From Rhizobium sp. P38BS-XIX (lineage in GTDB: Bacteria > Pseudomonadota > Alphaproteobacteria > Rhizobiales > Rhizobiaceae): a stretch of DNA of 64,000 nt. The position numbers were made by a program, and so were the translations under genes. The stretch spans positions 1 through 64,000 of the forward strand of contig NZ_JABAIJ010000019.1 in assembly GCF_012641435.1 (NCBI RefSeq). The letters are read 5' to 3'. Positions within the stretch are counted from its first letter, which is position 1. Every line of letters begins with the position of its first letter. Of the stretch, positions 43,729 through 53,022 are shown piece after piece. The notes below the pieces were generated by a model that saw nothing but the letters and a program-made list of their open reading frames with translations, was not told where the DNA came from and did no database searches.

Positions 43729-45015
43729 TTACTTTTCAAGCGCGTCGAGCAACCGATACCAGGCGATCGTTGCCGCGACGCCGATCTGGCGGAACTCGTG
43801 AAGCGGGATGGGTTTGATCGCGGATATGGGGAGTGGCAGAATTGCGCGGTCTCCGCTTGCGATATAGTGCGCGAACTTCTGACCGAGTGCTGTCATCATG
43901 CCGACGCCGCGCCCCTGGCAGCCAACGACTGTCATCAAGCCTGGTTGCGGCTCATGGATGTGCGGCAGGTGATCGGGCGTCATGGCAACGCGGCCAAACC
44001 AGCGCCGCTCGATCGCAATTCCGTCAAGACTGGGATAGAGACGTCGCATGGCGCGCTCCAGATGTTTCCAGTCAGATTCTGACTTCGGCTCGGCCATGCG
44101 CCCGCGACCGCCAAGCACCAGCCGGCCATCCGGGCTCTTGCGATAATAGACGAGTATGCGGCGGGAATCGGAAACGGCTTGCCGGCCCGGCAGAATCGCG
44201 TCCTGAAGCCGACCGGGCAAGCGCTCCGTGGCGATCTGGAACGAATGCAGCGGGACGATGCTGCGTGCAAGCCCGGGGATAAGGCCATCGCTATAAGCAT
44301 TGGTCGCGACAACAACGAAACGCGATCGGATCGTGTGTCCTGTGGAGGTTTCCACGCTCCATCCGGCCTGGTCGCGCCGAAGCGCTTGCGCCTTCGTGCG
44401 CTCGGCGATCTGGACGCCGGCTCGCCTCGCGGCAAGCGCAAGCTGCGTGACGAAAGAGAGCGGGTCGATAATGCCGGCCCGCTTGTCGAGCCAGCCGCCG
44501 AGATAGCCGCGAGCGCCTGTCATTGCCTCGATCTCGTGCGCATCCAGCATGCGTACGTCGGCGCCGCGCGCTCGCCACTGTGCATCGCGCCGCTGCGCCG
44601 CTGCGAGCGCGCTTTCGGTATGCGCGGCCTGTATCCAGCCGTTGCGAACGCGGGGAACCTCAAGACCCTCACGCTCGATCAGATCGAAAACCGCATCCGC
44701 CGTCGATTGCGCAAAGGCGATGGCGATCTCGCCACGCTCCTGGCCGAAATGCTGCAGCAGCCAATCCGGATCATATTTCAATCCGGGAATGACCTGCCCG
44801 CCATTGAGGCCGGAGGCGCCGGTGCCAACGTCACTCGCCTCGATAATTCGTACCGACTTGCTCTGCCGAGCAAGCTCCAGGCCGGTGGAAAGGCCCATGA
44901 CGCCGGCGCCGATGATCGTTACATCCACTTGCTCCCCGTTCCCGATCGGCGCATGCAGCGAGCCGGGATCGACTACTTTTTGCCAGGCTGAGCGGACGTT
45001 CAGATCTTGCGACAC
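43729..45015 (-). CDS. FAD-dependent amine oxidase of the DAO family
   Basis: The 428-residue flavoprotein has the ADP-binding DVTIIGAGVMGLSTGLELA (about residues 31-49). Other DAO-family features are IEASDVGTGASGLNGGQVIPG, RFVVVATNAYSDGL and, near the C terminus, the FAD-contacting GCQGRGVGMMTALG. This group includes gamma-glutamylputrescine oxidase (PuuB) and related amine oxidases. The start is a GTG at 45015 with TTGGAGG six bases upstream. It lies upstream of the transporter on the same strand but has its own motif-rich promoter region (45016-45082). It could oxidise the imported amine to an aldehyde for the dehydrogenase downstream. Confidence 0.88.
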   Translation of the reverse strand: MSQDLNVRSAWQKVVDPGSLHAPIGNGEQVDVTIIGAGVMGLSTGLELARQSKSVRIIEASDVGTGASGLNGGQVIPGLKYDPDWLLQHFGQERGEIAIAFAQSTADAVFDLIEREGLEVPRVRNGWIQAAHTESALAAAQRRDAQWRARGADVRMLDAHEIEAMTGARGYLGGWLDKRAGIIDPLSFVTQLALAARRAGVQIAERTKAQALRRDQAGWSVETSTGHTIRSRFVVVATNAYSDGLIPGLARSIVPLHSFQIATERLPGRLQDAILPGRQAVSDSRRILVYYRKSPDGRLVLGGRGRMAEPKSESDWKHLERAMRRLYPSLDGIAIERRWFGRVAMTPDHLPHIHEPQPGLMTVVGCQGRGVGMMTALGQKFAHYIASGDRAILPLPISAIKPIPLHEFRQIGVAATIAWYRLLDALEK

Positions 45016-45035
45016 GTGTGGCCTCCAACGACATT

Positions 45036-45082
45036 ATGAAAATCTTTATACAATTTTCAAAAATATGAAATAGCATTTTCAT
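45036..45082. promoter_or_regulatory. Cluster of ATTTTCAT half-sites upstream of the amine oxidase gene
   Basis: ATGAAAAT (45036-45043), an ATGAAA/TTTCAT inverted pair (45065-45070 and 45077-45082) and CATTTTCAT (45074-45082) repeat the elements of the 43693-43708 palindrome. This supports shared control of oxidase and transporter by one regulator. Confidence 0.5.
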
Positions 45083-45222
45083 ATTCACGTTGCGCGGAAT
45101 CGAAGTCGGCCCGTGCCAATGGGCTCAGGAAGCCTCGGCATTGAAGGCCATGTCGGGATTTTGAACGAACGACCCTGCGTCGATATCGACGTTGCCGCGA
45201 TCGGTGCAATGTTATGAAAGCT

Positions 45223-46461
45223 TTAGGAGCCGATAAGCAACGGCTTCTTGTCGCTGCCCTTTTTCATGAGAACGCCGGTGTCCGGGCCGAACATGGAGAA
45301 GATGGGCAATATGCTTGCGCCGAGAGCGGACCCGCGCGAGCCGAAGGCGCCCATCGAGATTGCCGGTGCAATCAGGCCGGAGGGCAGCATTTCCGAAAAG
45401 CGTTCGCGCACGCGGGCGACCGTTTCCATCAGCAGCGGAGCAGGCAGAAGGCCATCGATGATGATTGCCTCGACATCGACGACCGCAATGCTGCCGATCA
45501 AGGCCTGGGCCAGCGCATCCGAACAGTCGTCCTGCCATTCCGAGACGAACTTGCGGGCTTCGGGCGGCATCGGCGCCAGATCGCGCACGCGCTTTATTCC
45601 CACGCCGTTGACATTGAGATGCCTAATCAACGTGTAGATCGAAGCGCGATGCAGCAGAACTTCGAACTTCTTGCCGGGAGCCAGCGGCGGCACGGAACTC
45701 AGCGTCGATGCTGTCACCGGGAATGGTCCGAAGGCGGCGGTATTGCCGTTTGGGCCGGTCTGCAGCGTGCCGTCCAAAACCAGCCCGCCGCCGACAAATG
45801 TGCTCAGCGAGATATGGATGAAGTCGGAATATTGCTTTCCAAGACCGTAAATGAGTTCGGCTGCGGCTGCCGCCGAGGCATCATTCTCGATCATCGTCGG
45901 GAGATCGTGGGTTTCTGAAAAGTAGGTCTTGAGATCAAGCGAGCGCCAAGCCTGCTGCACGTCTGCCGGAAACGAGAGCTCTTCATCCCAGCCACCAATA
46001 AAATAAGGGGCTGAAACGCCCAGCCCGATCAATCGCGCCTGTGCATCCTCGCCCAGCTGCGCCTTGAAACGGCCAATGATCGAATTCGCAAGCTTCTTTA
46101 CATTTTCCGGATCCGGATAGGTGTAGTCGTGCGTCTCGAATGCGCAGGTCTGGCCGGAAAAATCGATCAGCAATGCATCGAGCGCGCGGCGGCCGATATG
46201 CAGGCCGATCGAATAGGCGCCGCCGGGATCAAGCGCATACATGGCCGACGGTTGGCCTTTTCCGCCGAACCGTTTGCCGTTTTCGGCGAGATAGCCGCCG
46301 GCGACCAATGCGTCGACGATGCTGGCGACGGCTGGAGGCGTCAGATGCGCAAAGCGTGCAATCTCAGCTTTGGAAGCTTGGCCGAAGCGGCGGACGGCTT
46401 CGAGCACAACCCGTTCATTGTAATGACGAAGCTGAACTGAGTTGCTTCCCTTGTTTGCCAT
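45223..46461 (-). CDS. ROK family transcriptional regulator
   Basis: The 412-residue NagC/XylR-type protein has an N-terminal winged HTH (about residues 10-70; HYNERVVLEAVRRFGQASKAEIARFAHLTPPAVASIVDAL) and a ROK sugar-sensing domain. The CxCGxxGCxE zinc motif of ROK kinases is not seen, so ligand binding rather than catalysis is expected. It is divergent from the fused sugar ABC transporter, with AT-rich palindromes between, so it is probably the repressor of that system. Confidence 0.88.
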   Translation of the reverse strand: MANKGSNSVQLRHYNERVVLEAVRRFGQASKAEIARFAHLTPPAVASIVDALVAGGYLAENGKRFGGKGQPSAMYALDPGGAYSIGLHIGRRALDALLIDFSGQTCAFETHDYTYPDPENVKKLANSIIGRFKAQLGEDAQARLIGLGVSAPYFIGGWDEELSFPADVQQAWRSLDLKTYFSETHDLPTMIENDASAAAAAELIYGLGKQYSDFIHISLSTFVGGGLVLDGTLQTGPNGNTAAFGPFPVTASTLSSVPPLAPGKKFEVLLHRASIYTLIRHLNVNGVGIKRVRDLAPMPPEARKFVSEWQDDCSDALAQALIGSIAVVDVEAIIIDGLLPAPLLMETVARVRERFSEMLPSGLIAPAISMGAFGSRGSALGASILPIFSMFGPDTGVLMKKGSDKKPLLIGS

Positions 46462-46869
46462 TTCGTCTCAATCGCCACATCAAGTTGGAGGTCGTCATAT
46501 CGCGACCGATCGACGCGATGGTGTCAGGCATATGGCCTCATATCTACAGATTTGCATCGGCGGCCGCAACCGTGGAACGTGATTTTCAGCCGAACAATCC
46601 GCTATTAAATTAATCAGTCTTATTTAATTGCGACTATTTTTGCTCGCTCCTGCCGTGGCCGAGATTTAATAATCACCTATATAGCGGAAGCGCGGAAATA
46701 TCGACAAACACTGCCTTTATTCCGGGAATTGGTCGGTGTTCACTTCAAATTTGAGATGCGAGGCATGTGTTCAAAAAGTGAGAGAGCTCTCTCTTGACGA
46801 ACATTAATATCAATTATAGTAATTTGCTTTAATAAATGGACGATCGAAAACGTGCAGGGAGGACTGCGA
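46462..46869. other. Divergent region between the ROK regulator and the fused sugar transporter
   Basis: About 400 AT-rich bases hold promoters for both sides. ATTAAAT (46604-46610) and ATTTAAT (46622-46628) form a 7-bp inverted repeat with an 11-nt spacer, resembling AT-rich ROK operators. A TTTAATAAT element occurs near 46668, and GCAGGGAGGA (46854-46863) is a strong ribosome site at the right end. Confidence 0.5.
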
Positions 46870-46923
46870 ATGGGAGTTGGCCGGCAAAGGTCCGCGAGCG
46901 GATTTGGTGAGCGATATGTCTGA
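46870..46923 (+). CDS. 17-codon leader reading frame overlapping the transporter start
   Basis: ATG at 46870 lies six bases after GCAGGGAGGA, the best ribosome site of the region. The frame closes with TGA at 46921-46923, eight bases past the ATG of the transporter gene, which is in another frame. The 17-residue product is basic (MGVGRQRSASGFGERYV). It may be a leader peptide coupling translation; the alternative is an indel relative to related strains. Confidence 0.45.
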   Translation: MGVGRQRSASGFGERYV

Positions 46924-49489
46924 GCTCGCTGCGGGAGCGGCTTCGGCCAATTCGCCAAGTGCAGGCGCCGTTGTTGCTTCGCTTGAGAATGTCACCAAGG
47001 TGTTTGGCGGAACCGTCGCTGTTTCCAACGTGACTCTCGAGTTAAGGGCGGGTGAGGTTCTTGCTCTGCTCGGCGAAAACGGTGCGGGAAAAAGCACCTG
47101 CGTCAAGCTTCTGGCGGGTGTCTACAGGCCTGATGGTGGTCATGTCGCCATAGGCGGCCAGTCGGTTCGGCTGTCGTCGCCATTGGAAGCGCAGCATGCC
47201 GGCATCGCGGTGATGCATCAGCATCCGGGCCTGTTTCCGGATCTCAGCATCGCCGAGAACCTCTTCATCGGGCAAACCGGCACGCGGTGGAAGCTCGATC
47301 ATCTCGCGATGCAGGCCGAAGCACGACGGCTTCTGAAGACTGTCGGCCTCGATGCGGATGTCAGTCTGCCGCTCGGCCGCCTGCGTACGTCCGAGCAACA
47401 ACTGGTCGAAGTGGCAAGAGCCCTGTCTCTCAATGCGCGCGTTCTGATCATGGATGAGCCCACCGCAGCGCTGTCGCAGCGAGAAGTCGAGCGGCTCTTT
47501 TCGGTGGTCGACGAGCTCCGTAAACATGGCGTCGCAATGATGTTCGTCGGCCATCGCATGGACGAAATCTACAGAATTGCCGATCGCATCACTGTGCTCA
47601 GGGACGGCCGTTTTGTCGGAACGGAGCTGACGCGCGATCTCTCACGCGAACGTGCCATTCAGATGATGGTTGGCCGTGCGCTGGATGGTCTTTATCCCCG
47701 ACATCACGCAGTGCCGGGAGAGGTCGTTCTGAAGGTCGAGGGCCTGTCGCGAGACGGTGCGTTCGAGGATGTGTCCTTCGAATTGCGGGGCGGCGAGATC
47801 CTCGGTTTCGGCGGTCTTGTGGGAAGCGGCCGTACCGAGATTGCCCGTGTCCTGTTCGGGATCGATCAGGCCGATGCGGGCAAGGTGGTCATCGACGGAC
47901 GTGACGTGGCGTTCTCGTCTCCACGCGAGGCGATGAAGGGCGGGGTGGCTTATGTGTCCGAGGATCGACTCGGCCAGAGCCTCGTCATGGATTTCTCCAT
48001 TCTGAACAATGCGTCCCTGACCGTGCTTGACGAGGCAACGCAGGGTGGCCTGATGTCGCAATCGAAGGAACTGGCGCTTGCCGAACCATTTCTCGATCGC
48101 TTGCGGCTTCGGTTCAGCTCCTACGATCAGCCCGTCAGTTCGCTCTCCGGCGGCAACCAGCAAAAGGTGGTGCTGTCGAAATGGCTGGCAACGAATCCGC
48201 GTGTCCTCATCCTTGATGAACCGACGCAGGGCATCGACGTGCAATCCAAGGCCGGCGTGCATGAGATGATGGCCGATCTCGCCAGCCAGGGCATGGCGAT
48301 TATTCTGATTTCCTCCGAGCTTCCCGAGTTGCTGGGCATGTCCGACAGGATCATCGTCCTTCGCGAAGGCAAGATATCCGGCCGCTTTGGCCAGGGCGAG
48401 GCAACGCAGGAAAAGATCATCGAGGCGGCCACAGACGCGATCGTGGCAAGAGCCGATGCCGAAATCGTCGTCAAGGCAAGCGACACCGCAGGCGATGTCT
48501 CTGTGCACGAGGCGTCCCGGAGCGTCTGGTCACGCCTTTTCGCACGGCGCGAGTTCGGTTTGGTGGCAGCCATCCTTGCGGTCATCATTCCCATCTCTTT
48601 CCTGAATATCCGCATGCTGAGCGGCGCCAATCTTGCGGCTCTCGCGATGGACGCGGGGCTTTTGATGATCGTCGCGGTCGCGCAGATGCTCGTACTGATC
48701 ACGCGCAGCATCGATCTGTCGGTCGCAGCTGTGATTGGATTGGCCGCTTATGGGGCGGCCTCGACGCTCCACCTGCATCCCGAGATCGGTGTTGCCGGCG
48801 CCGTCCTTCTTGCTTGTGGCATAGGTCTGGTTGCCGGTTTGGCCAATGGCCTGATCATTACCTATGGAAGAGTGCCGGCCATCGTCGTGACACTCGGCAC
48901 CATGTCGGTGTTTCGCGGGCTGAACAGTCTTTGGGCCGGCGGCACACAGGTCAGCGCGGATCAGGTGCCGCAGTCATGGCTGGATATGACCAGCGCGAAC
49001 ATCCTTGGAGTGCCGGCGATCCTCCTGATCGCGGTCTTAACTCTGGCGATCGTCGGCTATATCCTGCGTTATACATCGCTCGGTCGCGAGCTCTATGCGA
49101 TCGGGTCCAACCCGGATGGTGCACGCCTGATCGGTATTCCTTCCAGACCGCGTATCCTTCTCGCGTTTGCCGCGGCCGGTCTTCTGGCGGGGTTTGACGG
49201 AGCGCTCTGGGCATCGCGTTATGCGACCGTCGATGCGCGTGTTGCCTATGGCTTCGAATTGACAGTCATCGCTGCCGTCGTTGTCGGTGGCGTGGCCGTT
49301 CGAGGCGGCTCCGGCACCGTGCTCGGTGTGGCGGCGGGAGCGCTGCTATTGCTTGTCATCAACAATGGCCTGACCCTCGTGCGCGTCGATCCGCTCTGGC
49401 TTCAGGGTGTGTACGGACTGGTCATTCTCGTCGCTATCGCCATTGACGCCTATGTGGCGCGGCGCGCCACCCGTGGAGGGACGCATTGA
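46916..49489 (+). CDS. Fused sugar ABC transporter: tandem ATPase plus permease
   Basis: The product (857 residues from ATG 46916; TTG at 46877 is an alternative) joins an RbsA-type ATPase with two nucleotide-binding domains (about 20-510) to an RbsC-type permease (about 540-850). The first domain has Walker A GENGAGKS (53-60), a degenerate signature (TSEQQLVEVARAL) and Walker B VLIMDEPTAALS. The second has the typical GxGSGRTE variant, LSGGNQQKVVLSKWL and VLILDEPTQGID. The permease part shows ITRSIDLSVAAVIGLAA. These are usually two proteins. A second permease and a rhamnose-type binding protein follow, so the complex may hold one fused and one free permease. Ribosome binding may rely on the leader frame. 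Confidence 0.88.
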   Translation: MSELAAGAASANSPSAGAVVASLENVTKVFGGTVAVSNVTLELRAGEVLALLGENGAGKSTCVKLLAGVYRPDGGHVAIGGQSVRLSSPLEAQHAGIAVMHQHPGLFPDLSIAENLFIGQTGTRWKLDHLAMQAEARRLLKTVGLDADVSLPLGRLRTSEQQLVEVARALSLNARVLIMDEPTAALSQREVERLFSVVDELRKHGVAMMFVGHRMDEIYRIADRITVLRDGRFVGTELTRDLSRERAIQMMVGRALDGLYPRHHAVPGEVVLKVEGLSRDGAFEDVSFELRGGEILGFGGLVGSGRTEIARVLFGIDQADAGKVVIDGRDVAFSSPREAMKGGVAYVSEDRLGQSLVMDFSILNNASLTVLDEATQGGLMSQSKELALAEPFLDRLRLRFSSYDQPVSSLSGGNQQKVVLSKWLATNPRVLILDEPTQGIDVQSKAGVHEMMADLASQGMAIILISSELPELLGMSDRIIVLREGKISGRFGQGEATQEKIIEAATDAIVARADAEIVVKASDTAGDVSVHEASRSVWSRLFARREFGLVAAILAVIIPISFLNIRMLSGANLAALAMDAGLLMIVAVAQMLVLITRSIDLSVAAVIGLAAYGAASTLHLHPEIGVAGAVLLACGIGLVAGLANGLIITYGRVPAIVVTLGTMSVFRGLNSLWAGGTQVSADQVPQSWLDMTSANILGVPAILLIAVLTLAIVGYILRYTSLGRELYAIGSNPDGARLIGIPSRPRILLAFAAAGLLAGFDGALWASRYATVDARVAYGFELTVIAAVVVGGVAVRGGSGTVLGVAAGALLLLVINNGLTLVRVDPLWLQGVYGLVILVAIAIDAYVARRATRGGTH

Positions 49490-50499
49490 TGAATGCCAAA
49501 TCAAAGCATCAGCCCGACTTTGTCGCCCGCATCGGCAATTGGGACAATTTCCTTGCAGCGCTGACGATCCTCGTCATCCTCTATGCGGTCTTCGGCGTGC
49601 CGAATTTCGCGTCGACCTTCAATATCTCGCAGGCCGTTGCCGGCATTTCCGAGCGCGCTCTCATCGTGCTTCCGATGGTATTGCTGATCATTGCGCGAGA
49701 AATCGATCTTTCGGTTGGAAGCACCCTGGCACTGACCAGCGTCATTTTCGGATTGCTCACGCAGGCTGGCGTGCCGCTCTATGCCGCCATCCCGCTGACA
49801 TTGCTTGCGGGCGCGGCGTGCGGCGCCTTCAATGGGGTTCTGGTCACAAAGCTCGGTCTGCCGTCGCTGGTGGTGACACTGGGCACGATGGCCCTGTTCC
49901 GAGGCATTGGCTACATCCTGCTCGGTTCGGATTCGATCAACGATTTTCCCGACAGCTTCCTGGATTTCGGCATCAATACCGTTGGCGATTCTCCTGTGCC
50001 ATGGACCATCGTGCCTTTCCTCGTGCTGGCGCCGATCTTTGCGATCGCGCTGCAGAAGATGCCGGTCGGCCGCAGGATTTACGCGATCGGCGGCAGCCCG
50101 GAGGCCGCCCGCTATTCGGGGATTGGCTTGGCCCGCACGGTGCTCGGCCTGTTCATCACATCTGGTGTGGTGTGCGCGGCGGCAGGGATGGTCTACACGG
50201 CGCGTCTTGCCAATGCTCGCGCCAATAATGCGCTCGGGATCGAACTGGATGTCATCACCATCGCCCTTCTCGGCGGCATCAGCGTTTTCGGCGGAAAAGG
50301 CAAGCTGACGGGCGTTCTTTGGGCGCTTCTGCTCTTTGCGATCATCCGCAATGTCCTCGGTTTGCTGCAGATCGGCGGCGATGCGCAAGGCACCGTCATT
50401 GGCCTGCTGCTGATCGTCTCACTGCTCGCCAGCAATGCTGCGGAGCGCATTTTCGCCGGGGTCAGAGCCCGATTTTTTCAACCAAAGGCAGGCGAGTAA
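49489..50499 (+). CDS. Sugar ABC transporter permease (RbsC type)
   Basis: The 336-residue permease has about eight to ten hydrophobic helices and the family motif IAREIDLSVGSTLALTSVIFG (about 65-85). ATG overlaps the previous stop by one base (TGATG), with GGAGGG upstream. It is the second membrane subunit, complementing the permease half of the fused protein. Confidence 0.9.
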   Translation: MNAKSKHQPDFVARIGNWDNFLAALTILVILYAVFGVPNFASTFNISQAVAGISERALIVLPMVLLIIAREIDLSVGSTLALTSVIFGLLTQAGVPLYAAIPLTLLAGAACGAFNGVLVTKLGLPSLVVTLGTMALFRGIGYILLGSDSINDFPDSFLDFGINTVGDSPVPWTIVPFLVLAPIFAIALQKMPVGRRIYAIGGSPEAARYSGIGLARTVLGLFITSGVVCAAAGMVYTARLANARANNALGIELDVITIALLGGISVFGGKGKLTGVLWALLLFAIIRNVLGLLQIGGDAQGTVIGLLLIVSLLASNAAERIFAGVRARFFQPKAGE

Positions 50500-50550
50500 G
50501 TTCCGGCGCTCGCATGTTTGTCCAAGCCGGATTTGGAGGAGAGTCATCAC

Positions 50551-51561
50551 ATGAAATCGAAAATCTTGACGTCATTGCTTATGGCGAGCACGCTTCTTGC
50601 AAGCGTTGCCGTCACCAGCGCTCAGGCCGAAGATTGCGCGAAGGCGCCCGTTACGGTCGGCTTCCTGCCGAAACTCGATACGGACCCGTATTTCCAGGTC
50701 GCTCAGACGGGTGCTGAGGAAGCGGCTGGCGAAATCGGCGGCAAAGCCATCAAGCAGGCGCCGTCGCAGGCCACGGCCGAAGCGCAGATCGACTTCATCA
50801 ACAATCTGGTTTCCCAGAAGGTCGGTGTCATCGCGATTTCCGCCAACGACGCGAACGCCGTTGCGCCTGCCCTTCGCCGCGCGGAAAAGCAGGGCGTGAA
50901 AGTCGTCTCCTACGATTCCGACGTGTCGACGGCCGCCCGCACCGTCTTCCTCAATCAGGCAGCCGGCGACAGCCTGGCGGAAATGATGCTGGAATCGATG
51001 GGCCAGCTGATCAACTACGATGGCGAGTTCGCCATTCTGTCCTCGACCCCGACGGCGGCCAATCAGAACGCCTGGATCGACTTCATGAAGAAGAAGATGG
51101 CCAGCGACAAGAAGTTCGAAAAGATGAAGCTGGTTCAGGTCGCTTACGGCCAGGAAAGCGAGCAGGTCAATCAGCAGCAGGCGCTGGGCCTTGCGCAGGC
51201 ATTTCCGAACTTGAAGGGCATCATCATCCCAGCCGGCATCGGTTTGCCCGCGGCAGCTCGCGCGATGGATCAAGCCGGTCTTCTCGGCAAGATCAAGCTT
51301 ACCGGTCTCGCACCGGCAACCCTGATCAAGAAGTATATCCAGAACGGCTCGGTTCAGGACATCTGGTGGAACGTCAAGGATCTCGGCTACCTGACTTATT
51401 ATGCAGCGCAGGCCGTTGCGCAATGCAAGGTGACGGGCAAGGAAGGCGAAACCTTCACCGCCGGTCGTCTCGGATCGTTCAAGGTTGGCGCCAAGGGCGA
51501 AGTTCTACTCGGACCGGCAAAGATCGTTACGCCGACGAATGTCGAAGAATTCAAGTTTTGA
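50551..51561 (+). CDS. Sugar ABC transporter substrate-binding protein (rhamnose/RhaS type)
   Basis: The 336-residue type I periplasmic-binding protein has a signal peptide (core about residues 5-20, cleavage after TSAQA near residue 25). VGFLPKLDTDPYFQVAQTGAEEAA and VVSYDSDVSTAARTVFLNQA fit RhaS-like sugar binders. GGAGGAGAG precedes the ATG at 50551. It serves the fused transporter. Rhamnose is the family name, not a proven substrate. Confidence 0.88.
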   Translation: MKSKILTSLLMASTLLASVAVTSAQAEDCAKAPVTVGFLPKLDTDPYFQVAQTGAEEAAGEIGGKAIKQAPSQATAEAQIDFINNLVSQKVGVIAISANDANAVAPALRRAEKQGVKVVSYDSDVSTAARTVFLNQAAGDSLAEMMLESMGQLINYDGEFAILSSTPTAANQNAWIDFMKKKMASDKKFEKMKLVQVAYGQESEQVNQQQALGLAQAFPNLKGIIIPAGIGLPAAARAMDQAGLLGKIKLTGLAPATLIKKYIQNGSVQDIWWNVKDLGYLTYYAAQAVAQCKVTGKEGETFTAGRLGSFKVGAKGEVLLGPAKIVTPTNVEEFKF

Positions 51562-51615
51562 TATCATAGGGCAACGCCATCTTGGCGTTGCCTTCCTCCC
51601 ATCGAGAGTTCCATC

Positions 51616-52374
51616 ATGAAGCCAGTACTGCTTGCAGGCGAGACGTTTCACGTCACTTCCTTTGCGTCCAAGGGCCTGAACGTCGGCGCATCCTCCCGCT
51701 ATTCCAACGGTGCCCTGCGCTATCTTCAGGCGCTTGGCAGCTGCGGCATTGATGTCGTGCAGATCGGGGGAGAGCGCTGCGAAGCCGAGTTTCCGACAAG
51801 CCTTGAGGCTTTGAATGCCTATTCCGTCGTCGTACTGTCGGATATCGACGCGCTGACGCTGCTTTACACGCCGGAAACGCGCGCCGGTCGGCGCTCGGTC
51901 AATCGTCTCGAGCTATTGCGCAGCTGGGTTGAGCAGGGCGGCGGGTTGATGATGGCCGGCGGCTATACCAGCTTTCAGGGCATGGACGGCGGCGCAATGT
52001 TTCATGGCACGGCCATAGAAGAATGCCTTCCCGTCACCATCCATGCTGGCCCGGATGGCCTCGAAGCACCGGAAGGCCTTGATCCCATCATCGGCAAGCA
52101 AGACCATCCCGTGCTCGCGGATGTGACGTCAGCACTTCCCTACGTCCTGGGCATGAACCGCGTCCAGACGAAACCGGAAGCGACGACGTTGGTCGGCTGC
52201 CCGACACTTGGCGGAGAATTGCCTCTGCTTGCCGTTCGAAATTATCACGCGGGCCGCAGCTTGGCATGGATGACGGATATCGGCCCGCATTGGCTATCGA
52301 ACGATTTCATGCAGTGGGATGGCTATGACCAGCTGATGGCGGGCATGGTTCGCTGGCTTGCCGGCGAGATCTGA
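51616..52374 (+). CDS. GATase1-like / ThuA-like protein (glutamine amidotransferase fold)
   Basis: The 252-residue protein has the class I glutamine amidotransferase-like fold seen in sugar-catabolic clusters. It shows VVVLSDIDALTLL (about 70-82), GGGLMMAGGYTSFQGMDGG (about 113-131) and a C-terminal SLAWMTDIGPHW. A classical nucleophile-elbow Cys is not evident (TSFQG in its place), so a true amidotransferase activity is doubtful. It is downstream of the binding protein and four bases before the kinase gene, so it belongs to the same sugar pathway; the reaction is not known. Confidence 0.75.
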   Translation: MKPVLLAGETFHVTSFASKGLNVGASSRYSNGALRYLQALGSCGIDVVQIGGERCEAEFPTSLEALNAYSVVVLSDIDALTLLYTPETRAGRRSVNRLELLRSWVEQGGGLMMAGGYTSFQGMDGGAMFHGTAIEECLPVTIHAGPDGLEAPEGLDPIIGKQDHPVLADVTSALPYVLGMNRVQTKPEATTLVGCPTLGGELPLLAVRNYHAGRSLAWMTDIGPHWLSNDFMQWDGYDQLMAGMVRWLAGEI

Positions 52375-52377
52375 ACG

Positions 52378-53022
52378 ATGGCAATCGATACCGCGCCAAA
52401 GAAGATCACCATCGAGCAACTGATCGATCTTCTTGGCACTATTCCGGCCGGAGAGCGGCGCATCATCGGTATCGCGGGCCCGCCGGGCTCCGGCAAATCG
52501 ACCCTGGCCACGCAGATCGAATCTGCCCTGAACGCACGAGCCGCCGGATATGCGGCAGTCTTCCCGATGGATGGCTTCCATTTCGATGACCGTGTCCTCA
52601 TCCCACGCGGCCTTCGCCCGCGCAAAGGCGCACCGGAAACCTTCGATGTCGATGGTTTCGGCTTCATGCTGGAGCGGCTGAGATCGAATGCGAGTGAGGA
52701 AATCGCGGTGCCGGTTTTCGATCGCGATATCGAGATCGCCAGGGCAGGAGCTTCGATGATTCCTCGCGCCGTGCGCGCCATTCTGGTCGAGGGGAATTAT
52801 CTTCTCCTCGATCGCGGCCCCTGGATGGCATTGAATTTCGACATGACGATCGCTCTCGATGTGTCTCGCGAGACGCTGAGAAGCAGGCTTGTCGATCGAT
52901 GGGTACGACACGGCAAGTCCAAGGACGAGATCGTGGCTCAGGTCGATTCCAACGATATGATCAATGTCGACCTCGTTTTGCAGGCGAGCCGCAGAGCGAA
53001 CTATGTAATCGCCGAGCATTGA
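52378..53022 (+). CDS. P-loop kinase-like protein (FrcK/uridine kinase-like), copy 1
   Basis: The 214-residue P-loop protein has GPPGSGKST (34-42), FPMDGFHFDD (62-71, likely substrate and magnesium contacts), VEGNYLLLDRGPW (about 139-151) and DRWVRHG. It resembles FrcK of rhizobial fructose-transport clusters and the uridine/pantothenate kinase group. It may phosphorylate the imported sugar or a derivative. A second copy lies at 61324 in the allose-type cluster. Confidence 0.82.
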   Translation: MAIDTAPKKITIEQLIDLLGTIPAGERRIIGIAGPPGSGKSTLATQIESALNARAAGYAAVFPMDGFHFDDRVLIPRGLRPRKGAPETFDVDGFGFMLERLRSNASEEIAVPVFDRDIEIARAGASMIPRAVRAILVEGNYLLLDRGPWMALNFDMTIALDVSRETLRSRLVDRWVRHGKSKDEIVAQVDSNDMINVDLVLQASRRANYVIAEH

